Of a stretch of DNA of 64,000 nt, positions 45,317 through 57,660 are shown one piece after another. The notes under the pieces are model-generated. The model saw nothing but the letters and a program-made list of their open reading frames with translations. It did no database searches and was not told the DNA's origin. A program made the position numbers and the translations under genes. Position 1 is the first letter of the stretch, and each line of letters begins with the position of its first letter. The DNA lies in NCBI GenBank assembly GCA_014529385.2, contig CM043945.1:484312-548311 (forward strand), given 5' to 3'. Source of the DNA: Adiantum capillus-veneris. Taxonomy: Eukaryota; Streptophyta; Polypodiopsida; Polypodiales; Pteridaceae.

Positions 45317-45321
45317 ACAAG

Positions 45322-45409
45322 TCTCTCTCAATGGGAGAAGTTATAATACAATGTGCTTTTAGAGGGGGGACCGACTCCAAGTATTTTGATCCTCAAGTGT
45401 TGTCAATCT

Positions 45410-45464
<55 letters not shown>

Positions 45465-45620
45465 AAGTTATTTTGCATGCCAAGCTAACCAGTTATGTTG
45501 TTTCTTGTTACAGAATCTAGCCAAGCACTTTATTTTTGCTCATAAAGAATATCCTCAATGAAACTCTCTCTCTTGTTAATATAAATCTTCTATGATTAAT
45601 GAAACTAGCTTAATTCCACC
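45322..45620 (+). repeat. LTR-like dispersed repeat, copy 2, right part
   Basis: Resumes right after the ACAAG duplication with TCTCTCTCAATGGGAGAA and GGGGGGACCG, matching 11050-11110 of copy 1. It includes a CT run at about 45416-45461. It ends in TTCCACCA at about 45615-45622, followed by TATTGGTGCTAGAGC, which resembles the TGGTATCAGAGC initiator-Met primer site. The copy may therefore be a genuine 5' LTR of another element, with low confidence. Confidence 0.6.
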
Positions 45621-45652
45621 ATATTGGTGCTAGAGCATAGGCTACTCTTTTC

Positions 45653-45913
45653 TTGCTTAAGAAGAGAGGTCCTAGGGTAGACTACATCGCTTGGAATTGT
45701 CTCTTGCAAGAACACACACAATTCTTGTTTAGCATGGATGAAAATAATGAAAAGAGTAGGATTAATGTTTATGAATTTGATTTTGCACATGATGGTGCTA
45801 CTAATAATGGCCATCGGTTTGTGAATGATCTTGTCTCTAGGCTTCAACAAGTGTGGGATGGGTGTTTAACCTCACTCCTATCTTATTGCAGATGTAGTGA
45901 GAACCATGATTAA
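45653..45913 (+). CDS. Possible gag-like N-terminus after the LTR-like repeat
   Basis: Open frame of 86 codons beginning shortly after a primer-site-like TGGTGCTAGAGC (45627-45638). An internal Met at about 45734 starts MDENNEKSRINVYEFDFAHD, a polar start typical of plant gag proteins. The frame ends at 45911-45913, and coding-like text continues loosely to about 46060. It may be a remnant of the element whose LTR hosts B. No family match can be claimed. Confidence 0.25.
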   Translation: MLKKRGPRVDYIAWNCLLQEHTQFLFSMDENNEKSRINVYEFDFAHDGATNNGHRFVNDLVSRLQQVWDGCLTSLLSYCRCSENHD

Positions 45914-46770
45914 ATTGTCAATCCATGGAACAAAGCTCACTTGACTAGTGCATAGAGGCTACAAGAGGTTGTCAATCTCTTGGAAAACAACAAACAACTT
46001 GTATCTAACTCGAGCTACAATCAAGTGACTAAAATCACCAAAAGCTAATCGTTCATCGACAAACAAATCACATCCGTTACAGCATCAAATGACATCCAAA
46101 CGTAATGAAACTTCTAGGACATGTTTATAAGACCTAAGCACACATGCTTATGGTCTCAAATTCCACTTAAGGTCAAATGCAAAAATCGCAATTATTAACA
46201 ATAGTGGATTTTTGACCTAGTCATTTTCGATCAAGAATGCATCTAAATGCTTAGCAATGATGCCCCAATACCCATCTATGCTTGGTTTTTTGTTTTGAAG
46301 TGTAAAATCCTATTTATGATGAGATTAGGATGCGGGTCGGCGACACCAACAACTACGGAATATCGTGAAATGCTTATGTCAATGCGTAGAGCTCTTACCT
46401 GCGGTTGCAATGCAACAGACGCGACTGCAATGTGATAACCGGGGAGAGAGTAGAAAGCACGAGAAGGAGAGAAGTGAGAACCATTAGCTCACATTGTGTA
46501 TTTCATTATCCAAAACTCCTTAATAGCTTACAAAAATTGGCTTTTATACCTTAGCCAAGGTTTTTGGTGGTCAAAACTAATAATCTAGGAACTCTAGCTA
46601 AAGATAGGTAAAGACAGGTTGATACAATCTGAAAGCTTGTAGCCTCGGCTCATCAATTACAAAGTTTATCCGAAAAATAGGAGTTACAATATTTGGGATT
46701 CATCAAAATAATAAATATTTTTACAATGAGAGCTCTGAAAAATGGTATCCAAGTTAGCCTGCTGCTAACA
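45914..46770 (-). repeat. Probable 3' LTR of retroelement C (minus strand)
   Basis: On the minus strand TGTTAGCAGC starts at 46770 directly after a purine tract. A TATA-like GGTATAAAAGCC follows at about 46551-46540, and there is no coding. The far end was not located; I give the whole interval to the neighbouring gag-like fragment as an upper bound. Confidence 0.5.
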
Positions 46771-46787
46771 TTCCTCCCCTCCTCGCC
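46771..46787 (-). promoter_or_regulatory. Polypurine tract of retroelement C
   Basis: Minus-strand GGCGAGGAGGGGAGGAA immediately before the TGTTAGCAGC LTR start; orientation agrees with the gag-like gene upstream of it. Confidence 0.65.
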
Positions 46788-49700
46788 TGTGTCGTCCCTT
46801 GACAGAGCTTTATGGGCTGAAATAATCCTTGGGTTGACAACTAACGAGGTGGTCTTGAAGTGCATGTAAGGCTTTTTCATATCTGGTCTTTCTTTCTTTG
46901 TCTGGAACTTGCAAAAATTGCATAGTGACTCTGTTCTTTAGCTCGACGAAAAAGTAGCCTACGAATCTGGAAGTTAAGTTGCTAATCACTAGCCCAAAGA
47001 TCTTTGTTTGCCAAGTGAAAAACCCTGTGTAGAACGCTTCCTCAAGTGCCAAAATATTATGAGATGGCAAGAACATGCAGTGGGTGTAGAAGCCATAAAG
47101 GACGTCTTCTGAAGGCTGGCCACTAAGGTCCTAGCATAAACCCTTGTTTCCCTCGAGGAAGGACATCCACGGTACTCCTGCTTGCTTTGGCTCATAAAGG
47201 CTTCAATGCATGTGAGCAGCATTCGGCAAATTCTGTAGAGCATAGCACATGAGAGATCAAGGAGACTTTTGAATAATGACATGGTGCCCATTAGGGTTTT
47301 CACCATGTATTCCTTTGTTGGCATTCCCTTCTCTGGAGCTGGCAATCTTGGATAATTCAGCCATGTAGGCCACTTCTTTGTCATTGCCTCATGTGCTTGC
47401 CACGTCCTTACTCTTGGTACAGGACAAAAAGTTGGGTCTTTTTGAAGTGTTGAAGGTGCTCTTATGAACATAATCAAGTATCTAGGATTCTTGTTTAGCC
47501 AGCTCTTTCTCCACTTGGAATGGACTTCATCTTCGCCTTCTGCTTGCCTACCTTTATATAGTCATTCCTTGACCGGTAGCAGCTTGACCTTGATCAAGGG
47601 ATATGGCAGTGATTGTTGATGCCATTGTGCATTGATTTGGCTGGGAGTGAGTTGAGTAACATTGATAGAATGAAGAATTATCAACTCCCAATCCATCGCT
47701 GCTTTCCACTTCTCATTCATCTCTTGAGTAACCTTCTTCTTAAGTGCATCTTCTTCAGCTTTTGACAGATGGACGATTGGCACTTGATCGGCATCTGTTA
47801 TGGGTACTTGAAATTCTTCTTCTCTACTTAGCCCTTCTGTCAACTATGTTTCCATCTCAGCAAAAGAGACTGAGGGAATATCAATGTGGGGTTGTTCGGA
47901 TGTACCTGCTTCTTCCTATGTCTCTTGTTGTCCATCTCGCAGTAGCTGGTTAACTTTCTTTAGCTTGGCTATCTCCTTGAGAATCTCTTCTTCTCTTTGT
48001 ACCCGCATCAATGCAAGGTCTCTGCATTGTGAATGCTCTAGCTTTAGCTCTAGCTTGAGATCTTTATTCTTTTTCTCTAATGATTATACACTTCATCTGT
48101 ACCTTTGATCTAGGCAACTGCGGGATTTTCTCTTATCTGCTGCAACAAGATTGCCTAATCGTTGATCCTCTGCTCTGAATATTGCAATGAAGCATTTGCT
48201 ACATCTAGATGCACTTGGATCTTTTGAACTGACAGAGTTGTAGTTTAGAGTTCGTTTGTAACCTCTTTCAGCTGTTCGTCTTTGGTCTTGCAGGCATCTG
48301 TTAACTTCATGAGAAGTTTGCCTAGCTCTTCCATTTCTTTTTTTCTGCTTTTCTCTGGCTAGCTGGTGCTATTCAACTTCAGCTTTCAACTCTTGGACTT
48401 GTTTTTGCAGACCAGTGATGACGTTTAATCTGTCCTCGAGATCTCCTTGAAGAGCGTCTATCACCATTTCCAAATCTTTAGCCTTAGCACTCTTTGGCTA
48501 AGTGTTGCTGATCGTATTTTCTCTGTCATCTCGTGCATCTGCTTTGCATATTCATTAACTTGGAGAATTACCTCATCATTTGTCTGCTAGTCTTCAGTTT
48601 CAGTGAGATGCCTAGATGATTCAAAAGTCTCTTCGTGTGGCTCCTTGGGTGGGATTGCGACAATTACTGGTTACGGGACTTCTACCTCTCTTTGTGGTTT
48701 ATGGTTGCTTTGGTTGTTTCCTATTGGGTGCTTGTGGCCTCTGTTTATTGTGCCTTTGGTTGCTCAAAACATGTTTCCTCGTTTGGTTCAAGACTTGTTG
48801 CTTTTTCTGGTTCTAGTTCTTTTGATTTGGCTTGCTCCGAAGTCGTTGATGCCTGTTGTGCAGATCCTATTGCTTCTGTGGTTCAGGATCCTTTTCCTTG
48901 GTTTTCTCGCCCTCAATGGATCTAACTGTTGGTGATGGTGGAGGGTTTGTCATGGGGTGGTCGTGTTGTTCCGTAGCAGGTGACGATGGTCTGGGAGACA
49001 TCTCACTTTGTTTGTGCTGGGTCTCACCTTGTTGTGTCGCCTCAGCTTGTTTTTCTTGCTTGGATGTATCTTCTCTAGCTTTTCTCTCAGCTTCTTGGGC
49101 TTCTTTTAGCTTTAATGCTTCCGCTTCCTGGTACATGCGTTCAAGAAACTCAGTGGAGTCCTTTGCCTCTTTCCTTGTAGGGTTCTTTGTTCTCAGCCCC
49201 TTTATTTCCTTTGGCACCCACTTTTTAGGGTCCTCACTTGCAACTTGGCGGCTTCTTTCATCAGTTTCTTTTTCCCTTTCAAATTTTTCCTTTTTCTGTT
49301 GAGGCTCTTCTTGATTTGTGGCCACCGCTTTTCTTTTCATCTCTTCAATGCGGGCTCTTCATTTCTCATTGTCTGAGCTTTCACTGCTATGTGCTTCAAG
49401 AGAGATCTCAATAGATTCTTCATTGGATTTGTAAGCTCTTTTGGTGGACCTTGTGGCCCAAGGGGATGGCTGTCCAGACAAAATCCATGTGTTTTGATGT
49501 GGGGCAGATGGCAAATTGTCTGCCATGCCGATAGCATGGTATGCTATTCTTGTGAGTACTTCAGTTGCTCCCAAATAGGTTATCTTGCTCTCTTTCTTTG
49601 TACCGTTCAGTGTGGATAGCACATACTGTGCGTGATCGTTGGGTTGCCTGGTTGTCAACTTTAACACTTGTGTAAATGTAGTCACAACTACATGATTGGA

Positions 49701-50318
49701 TGTTGTGTACCTTGGCTGTCTCTTTGCTAGAAAGTGGAAGTGTTGGTGATACAACCGTGCTGGATTGTCCACTTGTTTTCGGATAAGATCAACAAAGGTT
49801 GCCACAGCAGTCTCCTTGGTGAAGGTACATGTTGTCTTTCTGTCTCTAGCTCTCATGGTCATCCCTTCTGTCGGCAATTTGAGAGCTTCAACCACTATCT
49901 CTTTTGTAATTACCATTTCTACCTTGTGCCCTTGCTGGTCAGTAATCTGGGTTGTTCCATCTTCCTTGATTTTGGACAAAAGCTCATAGGATTTTTGAAA
50001 ATCTATACCACACGACTCTTGTTCATATAATTCTTTAAGTCCAAGCCTTCTATTAGCTTCTTTCGTTTCGGGATTTGCAGAGAAATCATAGACCTCTTTT
50101 GGTAGAAGTTGTAGTTCTACCTGATGTCCTTCACTTTTAAATCTACCTGTGAAAACCATCGTGTTGTTCTCCTCAAGCTATTCTTTCAACAGATAGGTTG
50201 CTTTGGCTGTCTTTATCGAATTGGGGTCCAATTGGTACAGTGGCAGCTCTTGCAGCTTCTCCTTTTCAGAGACTCTCTTCTTGGCCTTTTCTGTAGCTTG
50301 GATGGCTCCTGTTAAGTG
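46788..50318 (-). pseudogene. Gag-like gene of retroelement C
   Basis: Minus-strand frames in order: 50159-49359 (266 codons, starting MVFTGRFKSEGHQ, with VVEALKLPTEG and a Gln/Arg-rich end), 49340-48867 (Lys/Glu-rich, KRKAVATNQEEPQQKKEKF...), a coiled-coil-like stretch with stops to about 47950, 47843-47562, 47477-46989 (TKEYMVKTLMGTMSLFKSLL) and 47076-46810. The layout of globular start, charged linker, coiled coil and C-terminal domain resembles plant-retroelement gag-like proteins of unknown exact family. It is homologous to the plus-strand remnant at 11296-12700. Stops and frame changes show decay. No polymerase follows before the polypurine tract. Confidence 0.5.
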
Positions 50319-52425
50319 AATAGAGTGTCAAAGTTAGAAAATTTGGCCGATTCTGCTCTAAAATGTCCTTCAGTCTGAATTGCTCACAAATTGAGTTCAA
50401 TTTGCTTCAAATCATTTTTTGAACATGCATAAATGCATAAAATTATGTAAAGATCAAAATCATCAAGTCCAAACAAAATTTTGCAGCAAAAGTAAATAAT
50501 CACGATAAGTTTATAGCTCATGATTTTTTTTAACTTTTTGTAATTTTGGAATTATATGCTTGAAGTATATATCAAATAGATACTCTGTGGGCTCATTTGA
50601 GTGCACAGGGTGAGAATGGTGACAGATTTAGGCGTTCCGTCTCTGAAGCAGTAGATATAAAGGAATTTTGAGATTTTGAGCTCCAAATTTGTTCAAACTT
50701 GGTTAGTGGGCTTAGGACATCATGTGCCTTGGTCCCATGAAGTCAAAGTTGCAATCTTCCCCCATCTTGGCCAAAAAGTAAATAATCGCGACTACTAATT
50801 TTTTCATCAAAATGGACATTTTTTGAAGCAACTTTGTTCTAGGCATGATGTAGACTGTTTGAGGTGATTTGGATCAAAAAATGTGACACATAACTCAGAA
50901 ATTGGTTTGAAAGGACTTCTTTGCGTTTTTTTGGCAATTCTTCAAGTTATCATTGATCATTTTGGCTCATACTTGAAATGTGGCATATAATAGGTGTGCA
51001 CAAGTGATAGGTGAAGTGATGGTATCATTTTCAAGCCAAAATATTGCAAAAGTAAATAATCATGATTATTTATAGCAGTCAACTTTTTCTTGCAAAACTT
51101 GAGAATTTTGACCTAAACATATTCTATACACCTAAAACAAGTCCTAGATTGAATTTGGTAAAGTTTTGTGTTTCCGGCATCACTTCGTGCTTTGTCGACT
51201 CTGAAATCACCGATTTTTGTAACTACATGGCCTGTAGAGTTGGTTTGCTACTTTTGAGGCTATAGACTTGTCCGCTACATAGTCGTGAAGCAACTCATCC
51301 AATTTTGGTCCATTTGGAGTCAATTTGACTTCGTATGTCAAATTTGACGCTTTTAAGCCTTCGGGCTGTTTTCTGCTTTTCGAGGCCTTGGCTTGATTGA
51401 TTTAATGAAACCAACCATATACATTGTATATATATTCCGTATAAAAGCTGTCTATGGAGTCAGAATCCAATTCTGGCATCTATCAAAACCTAGCTTTTCT
51501 ACATGGGACCCCCCTCGACCCCTACCGAATGGTCAACTGTTGATATAGAAGTGCTCTATCATCTAGAAGCCTGCTACAGTTCAAGTCTCGTCTCATTTGG
51601 TTGAGCTGACAGGCCGCACTATGGTCAATTTTTGGTCGTAGGTCTTCGTGCACTACTCGGATTCTAGTGTTTTTTCCAGGGGTTTAGACTAGCTATCGGA
51701 CGTACAGAATGGATCATTGATAAGTACAAAACTTACCCTTCATGTCTTGTGTGAGATGGCGCTAAAAGAAAGCAATTGTGGACTCCAGAAAATGCGTGCG
51801 AAGAAGGTCGAAAAGCTCTCTTTCCAAAGAGGACAAGTGGAAATGAGGTGATTTTAGCATACCTTGTGTATCTATACTTGGACTTCCCAAACCATTCTTC
51901 TCCAAACTCCCCTGTTAATCCTACTAAGCCATGAAATCTATGTTAGAGTCAAAAATTTCCCCAATCGGATTCCCGTAGCTCATTCTGCAAGAATTCTGTA
52001 AAAGTAGGTCTGATCGCCTAATTTGGGCTTCCTGCTTCCATCTGCCAATTTGATTGAAATTTTTTGTGTTTGTCCATCTTGTCCTTCTAATCATCAGCGT
52101 GTATATAGTTTTTCCATCTGAGCTTATTTGCTATTTATTATTAATTTTTGACTTGTTTATTGAAAAAATCAAAGAAAATAACAAAATGCGCTAAAAAATC
52201 AAAGTGAAAATATAATAATTAAGAAAATCTTATATTGTTTTTTGTTGGATTTCTCCATTTTAAGTTCCAATATCAGGAAAAATAACTAAAAAGAACTATT
52301 TTTTGATGATTTTCTGATAGTATATACACTATTTTACTCATTGGGGAAATATTATCAGTTAAATTTTCCTTGTTGATGATATATAAGGGCATTATTAGGT
52401 AATTTTTGTAAAAAAACACACGTTA
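50319..52425. other. Non-coding block between retroelement fragments
   Basis: AT-rich, no credible gene. AGTAAATAAT followed by a CGA/TGA word recurs at 50491, 50777 and 51051 (spacing 286 and 274 bp), suggesting a diverged ~280-bp tandem repeat. It probably contains LTR or leader sequence of retroelement C (minus strand). On the minus strand TGTTAACGTG at about 52429-52420 follows a purine run (GAAGAGAGAGGAAAAG) and may be an LTR start of the fragment to its right. Confidence 0.4.
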
Positions 52426-52625
52426 ACATCAAACTTTTCCTCTCTCTTCAAACATTGCCCTTAATTACTTAGTTTCCTTCCACCCCTCGTAGATGGCGTA
52501 CTCTGGGACGACTGTGTGCATGGGCTGAACAATCGTGTCTATACATAGGCTTGGTTGGCTCTACCATGCTTTGAAGATCATGCAATTCAAACCATTATGA
52601 TGTGCAAGAGTTGGGTCTTGAGTAA

Positions 52626-53700
52626 TTAACTCAAGGATTTTTGCAGTCGAGCTTTTCTGATGATTTCTCCAAAGAGAAAATCTTGTAGCTTGTGTGCTCT
52701 TTGCTTGATTGTACCATCAGAATGCTTTGGCATGCTGATTTCCTGAGCTGTTGGCATCAATAATGATTGTTGTCGATATTTTAACTGATATCTTGGTTTG
52801 TCTTGGTTAGAATGGTGTGGATGAGTCTGCTGAGACTTAACTTTCCATTGTTTGATCGGTTTTACAGTTTGCGGAGAAGATAAGTGCTCTTTCTTCTTCA
52901 AAATCCATTTCATGTTAGGTTCCTTGCTCGAAGAGATGCTACTTTGTGTTTGAACCGTGGAATCATCTTTGGTACTGTCGATGATGTTTTGGATACCCAA
53001 ATTTGATTCGGCTGGTCCTTAAGCTATGCTTTTGGTACCCAAATTTGCCTGACTCCTTGCATGCGACTTGTAGTATTTGCTTATCGATAGGATGGAGAAG
53101 ATTGTTTGCTTCGTGGTTGGTCTGTTGGTAACCTCTTTTCCATTCCTCTTTGCTTGGTGCAATTGGGACAATGAGTTGTCCATCTTTAGGTGATAGCTTA
53201 AGCTTATTGGTATCCCAATCTGGTACTTCCTTGTACGTCTGCATCTATGAGATTCCAAGAATCTTTGTCTCATTTATGTGTTCATTTGGTAAGCATACAA
53301 ATTGATGAGGACATGAACATCCATGTACTATCACATTCAAGTTGACTACTCCCAATTTTGGTGTTGGGTTCTTGTTGCATCCTTTGATAGTTGCTATTCC
53401 TGCTGTCAAAGATTGATTTGTTGCTTTCTTGTACGTGGAATAATTGAATGCATTTACTCAAGCTCCTGTATCGACCAATTCATTTGTGCTATGATTGTTG
53501 AGCTATACTTTGATGCAAAGGTCCATTCCATCTAACCATTCATCATCTGTTGACATTACATCTTTTTGCAATTCCCATTGTCGATCATCTATTTCCAGAG
53601 TGTTGATGGTAATCGGTATTTGTTGATTCTTGAGAGCATCTTTCCTTTTGAGTACTAAAAGTCGAGCTTCCTCATGGGCTTCATCAATAACCTGCTGTCA
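52626..53700 (-). pseudogene. Retropepsin-containing retroelement fragment
   Basis: Read on the minus strand, about 53690-53520 encodes an acidic linker (TINTLEIDDRQWELQKDV, STDDEWLDGMDLC). Then at about 53475 comes ELVDTGA, a stop and VNAFNYSTYKKA, a typical DTGA aspartic-protease active site. Further on, HINETKILGIS precedes MQTYKEVPDWDTN (about 53244), the second protease strand. Frames 53244-52963 and 53000-52626 give a basic Gln/Lys/His-rich tail. It is not part of the neighbouring gypsy polyprotein, which has its own protease at 58 kb. It may be related to the protease-like part of retrotransposon B. Confidence 0.55.
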
Positions 53701-53704
53701 TTTT

Positions 53705-55158
53705 ATCTTCTTTGATTAGCTACATGCATCCTTTCTAGCAATGCATTGGTTAGTGGCAAATTGTACTTCTTTAATCGACTCCACTAATCCAATTAGCCAT
53801 TGGTTCATTATCTAGGGTAGAAAACTTAATTGCTCCACTTGAAGATACATATTCAATGACAAACGGTCCGTTTCCCTTTTTCTTAAACTTAGGAATGTGT
53901 TGCTTAAAGGAATAGATTAAAACTAAGTCCCCATTTTTGAAGATTTTTGTAATTAGATGGGAATCAAAAAACTGCTTTTGTTTTCGTTTTTGTGCATAGA
54001 TGTGAGCTACAACAGTTAGCCTTTGCTCATCTAGCTTTTCTAAATCTTCAAGTCTCTTTGACAATTCATGTCCATTCCACTTAAGATTCTTAGCTACCCT
54101 TAGTGTCAGCAATAGAAATTCTATTAGAAATATGGCATCAAGATCATAAACAAGGTTAAAGGGTGTAGCATTTAAAGTTGTTTTGAATGAAACTCGATAA
54201 GCCCACAGAGTTGCATGGAGATTTATTTCCCAATTTTTCCTTCTTGGAGAAGATTTGTTATGGATGACCATAAGTTCATTAAGTAGATACACGATTATCT
54301 CATTGAGGAAATGAGTTACCCTATCACTGATTATTTCTGTTGGCAGTCCATATCTTGTGAACACATACTTATATAAGAATGAGGCGGTGGTTTTGGCATC
54401 ATTCTTCTGGGTTGCTTTAGCCTCGGCCTACTTGGTCAAATAGTTTGTGGCTACAATGATATATTGAGTTTGGGTTCTATAAGCAGGTGCTTGTATTGGC
54501 CCAACAAAACCTATACCCCATTTTGCAAAAGCTTTAGCCCCCATCATTGGTCTTAAGGACATGCTATCTACACGGGTTGGCATTTTTTCTCATTGAAAAG
54601 CATCACACCTTTGAAAATATTCTTTGGCATCTGCAAAAAGTGTTGGCCTCCATATGCCTGCCATTAAGATTGCCCTTGCGGTGGTCTCACTAGAAAAGTG
54701 ACTTCCAGCTAATCCAGCATGTGCTTATTCCATAATAGGTATGTATTCGTTTCCATTTTCACAAAGACGCAAATGGTGATCCTTACCTCTCCGATACAAT
54801 TGGTTTCCAATAAGAGCATAGTCTCTTGCTTCAGTGCTTCGATTTCAATTGCTCTTTGATAGCGTTTACTTATATTCTCAGAAAATGTTCGGCTCGATAA
54901 GTAAGTAACTAGATAGTTACTCCACTTAGAAACAGGTGACATTTGGAACAATGTTACATGAGGTATGGGTGTTTGTTTTTGACATTGAGGATAATATTTC
55001 ACAAAAGAATAAACATCTCTCCTCATAGCTGGCCAAAACACTCCAAGTCTCAAGATTCGTTGCATAGTTTTGTCTTCCGCAAAGTGAAGCCCTACTACCA
55101 TAATATGTGCTTGACTTATGTATTGGGTTTTATCCTCAGGATTAATGCATAAAAGCAA
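53705..55158 (-). pseudogene. Ty3/gypsy integrase, decayed
   Basis: The zinc-binding part lies at about 55120-54960 (SQAHIMVVGLHF ... FVKYYPQCQ), with the second His and last Cys kept. The catalytic core begins near 54520 with AKWGIGFVGPIQAPAYRTQT. The family usually has Asp in the WGxDFxGP motif; here the codon at 54511-54509 is GGT (Gly), so the first catalytic residue is lost. The second (IISDRVTHFLNE) is present at about 54330. The C-terminal chromo/GPY-like part includes GDLVLIYSF and KKKGNGPFVIEYVSSSGAIKF. Stops at several points confirm a pseudogene. Confidence 0.85.
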
Positions 55159-55344
55159 TATTCCATCTCGATTTCTTTTGTATAGACTACTAGCTAGTAA
55201 TTAATACATAGTCGATTGCTCAATTAATCCAATTGTAATGGAAGTGGTATCTGCGAATCCACTTGAGCTATGGTCATCAATGATACCATGTGTTCCAACC
55301 ATCGAGGTATCATTTCCACGGAGAACATATATGCATCTGGTAGA

Positions 55345-56917
55345 TTATTTCCCACTCCTTTGGGTGGTTCCCCTAAAACAATCCTCGACAAATGATCTGC
55401 TCTTAGTGTCCTTTTTTACAACCACAGTGAAATAAAATTCTAGAAGAATGATGAACCATCTCACTATTCTTCCTGTGTTGCATGGCTTGTTGACCAAGTA
55501 CAATAAGGCTTGGTGGTCCACAAAGAATACAAATTTGTTTGCTAATAGGTAATGTCTATACTTTTTTATGGCATAGATCATTCCTTGTCCTTTCCTTTCG
55601 GTGGTGATATAATTATTTTCTGCCGTGTTCAATTGTCAGATAGCATAAGAAATAGGAAAATCAATTTTCCAGTCTCCTGGTTGAGCTAATATACATCTGA
55701 TGGAAAAATTGGAAGCATCTACATGTATGTGGAATATCTTATTCCAATCCGATGCTTTCAATATTGGAGCTGAAGTGAGAGCTTGCTTAAGCTTCATGAA
55801 GGATTCTTCACACTCATCAGTCCATTCAAAGTGTGTAATCAAGCTATACATGGGTTTTGCAATTATAGTGTATATGTAAATGAATTGTCTGTAATATCCA
55901 CAATGTCCCATGAAGGCTTGAACCCCTTTGACTGTTGTTGGTCTAGGCAAATCATCAATAACATGAATTTTGTCCATATCAGTAGCTATGCCATTTTTAG
56001 AAACTATATGTCCAAGAATTTTTCCTTGTCTACCCATAAATATGCACTTTTTAGGATTTAAGCAAATCCTATAAAGTCTATATTTTTGGAATACCTTCTT
56101 GAGATGTTGAAAATGATCATCCCAGATCAATGAATGTACGCATAGATCATCCATATATACTTCCAAGAAATTCCTAAGATGTTCTTTAAAAGCATGGCTC
56201 ATCAGTCTTTGAAAGGTGGCAGGAGCATTAGTTAACCCGATAGGCAAAAATACCCCATTCTCTTGCAAGGGTAGTTTTATGCTGATCTTTTGGGTCAACC
56301 AAAAGTTGATTGTATCTCGAAAATCCATCTAAAAAGTTGTAAGATTATTTACCTGTTGTAAATCGTTCTAAAACATGCTCAATGATTGGAAGAGGAAAGT
56401 CCCTAATGGTAGTTGCATTCACTTTCTTAAGATTGACACACACCCGTAGTTTTTCATTTTTCTTGGGTATTACCACAATTGGAGACACTCAATCTGTGTG
56501 TTCAATTTCATAAATGAATTCGGCCTACTTTAGCTTTTCAATCTCTTCTTTGATCTTCCTGGAAAACATTTCATTATATGTGTATGGCCTTTGTCTACTT
56601 GGTTTCTCATCATCTCTCATGGGTATGGTATGTTGACAGATTTCTGGATCAACACCCTTGAGATCCTTATATGACCAAGCAAAGATATCTTGGTATTCTC
56701 TCAATAAGATTAACAAAAGCTCTTCTTCTTCTTCTGTAAGGTCATTTGCAATGTAGGCCGGTCTAGGCTCTTCTCCTGGTTCCGCCAGATCTATCTTTTT
56801 TGTGTTTTCAAGTCCTTCATAGGACTCGCCCTGTTTTTGTAGTTCCTTGACAGGTTGTTCGACTATGATTTTTTGATCTTGGAGAGTATATTTCTTGTAA
56901 TGGTATGGAACACTCAT
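55345..56917 (-). pseudogene. Ty3/gypsy reverse transcriptase and RNase H, decayed
   Basis: The RT N-terminus is at 56917-56525 (YQDIFAWSYKDLKGVDPEI ... RQRPYTYNE), followed by broken frames with VSPIVVIPKKN. The palm lies at 56328-55636 with GLTNAPATFQRLMSHAF, the catalytic YMDD (56157-56146) and LGHIVSKNGI. RNase H begins with HIHVDASNFSIRCILAQ (about 55715) and continues at 55632-55345 with ENNYITTERKGQGMIYAIKK and VDHQALLYLVNK. Motifs and order are typical of plant Ty3/gypsy pol. At least four stops or frame changes separate the segments. Confidence 0.92.
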
Positions 56918-57660
56918 TACATCTTTACCATCCTCTTCAGTGGTTTCCGTTTCAGTCGTTTATATCTCCTTTAGAGCTTTTTTCAACTCTTGATACTTCT
57001 TTCTTTGTTCAACTTGTGTCATGGTTGAACTCTTGTCCTGGTTTTTAGGCTTTTCTCGAGTTTTCTTTCTTGTTTTTCTCAAAAAAAAATTCATTTCATG
57101 TTCTTCGTTTAAAGGATATCTACCAGTGATTTTGTCATTGAAACAATCATGTACATTTATCTGCATCAGGAATTGTGTTCTACTGGAGACTGATGGCATA
57201 GGTCTAGCTGTCACGTTTCTGGTGTCTCTTTTTTGTGTATACCATTTTTTTCTTCTCGGTCTTTGGTTTGGAAAGTCAAAAAAATTTTCCTCTCCTATTT
57301 TCATGAGCAGTTTAGCTCTCACATGTTCTTTTTCAAACCTCGAATCATCTGAGGTAGCTGAGTGTTCTTCTAGCACATATGTTGCATCATAGTAGAGGTC
57401 TGAAAAGACTTGTTGAGCTTTCATCAAGTCTTTGGGTTCATGAGTTTGTCTTCAATGTAAAGGGTTGAAATCATTTGGATGGGAATTATGTCATAGCCGT
57501 CCTCATTGCAAAATTTGAGTAGGCATAGACGTATTTATGCATACATCCATTGTTGCTAAAATTTGAGTCCACTCAAATGGTTCAAACAAATGCTCTGGAA
57601 AGGGTTCGGGTATATGGGCTTCATCTGTGCAATCCCTTTCTAAGATACATTCTTCTCCTT
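56918..57660 (-). pseudogene. Gypsy pol linker between protease and RT
   Basis: Frames 57427-56960 (DYYDATYVLEEHS-like acidic start, then Arg/Lys-rich) and 57718-57503 (acidic) lie between the protease and RT. Such linkers are common in this type of element. No enzymatic motif is visible. Confidence 0.5.

Noticed and set aside
48603-49302. Forward open frames of 96-148 codons
   Set aside because: Antisense of the charged and coiled-coil part of the minus-strand gag-like gene.
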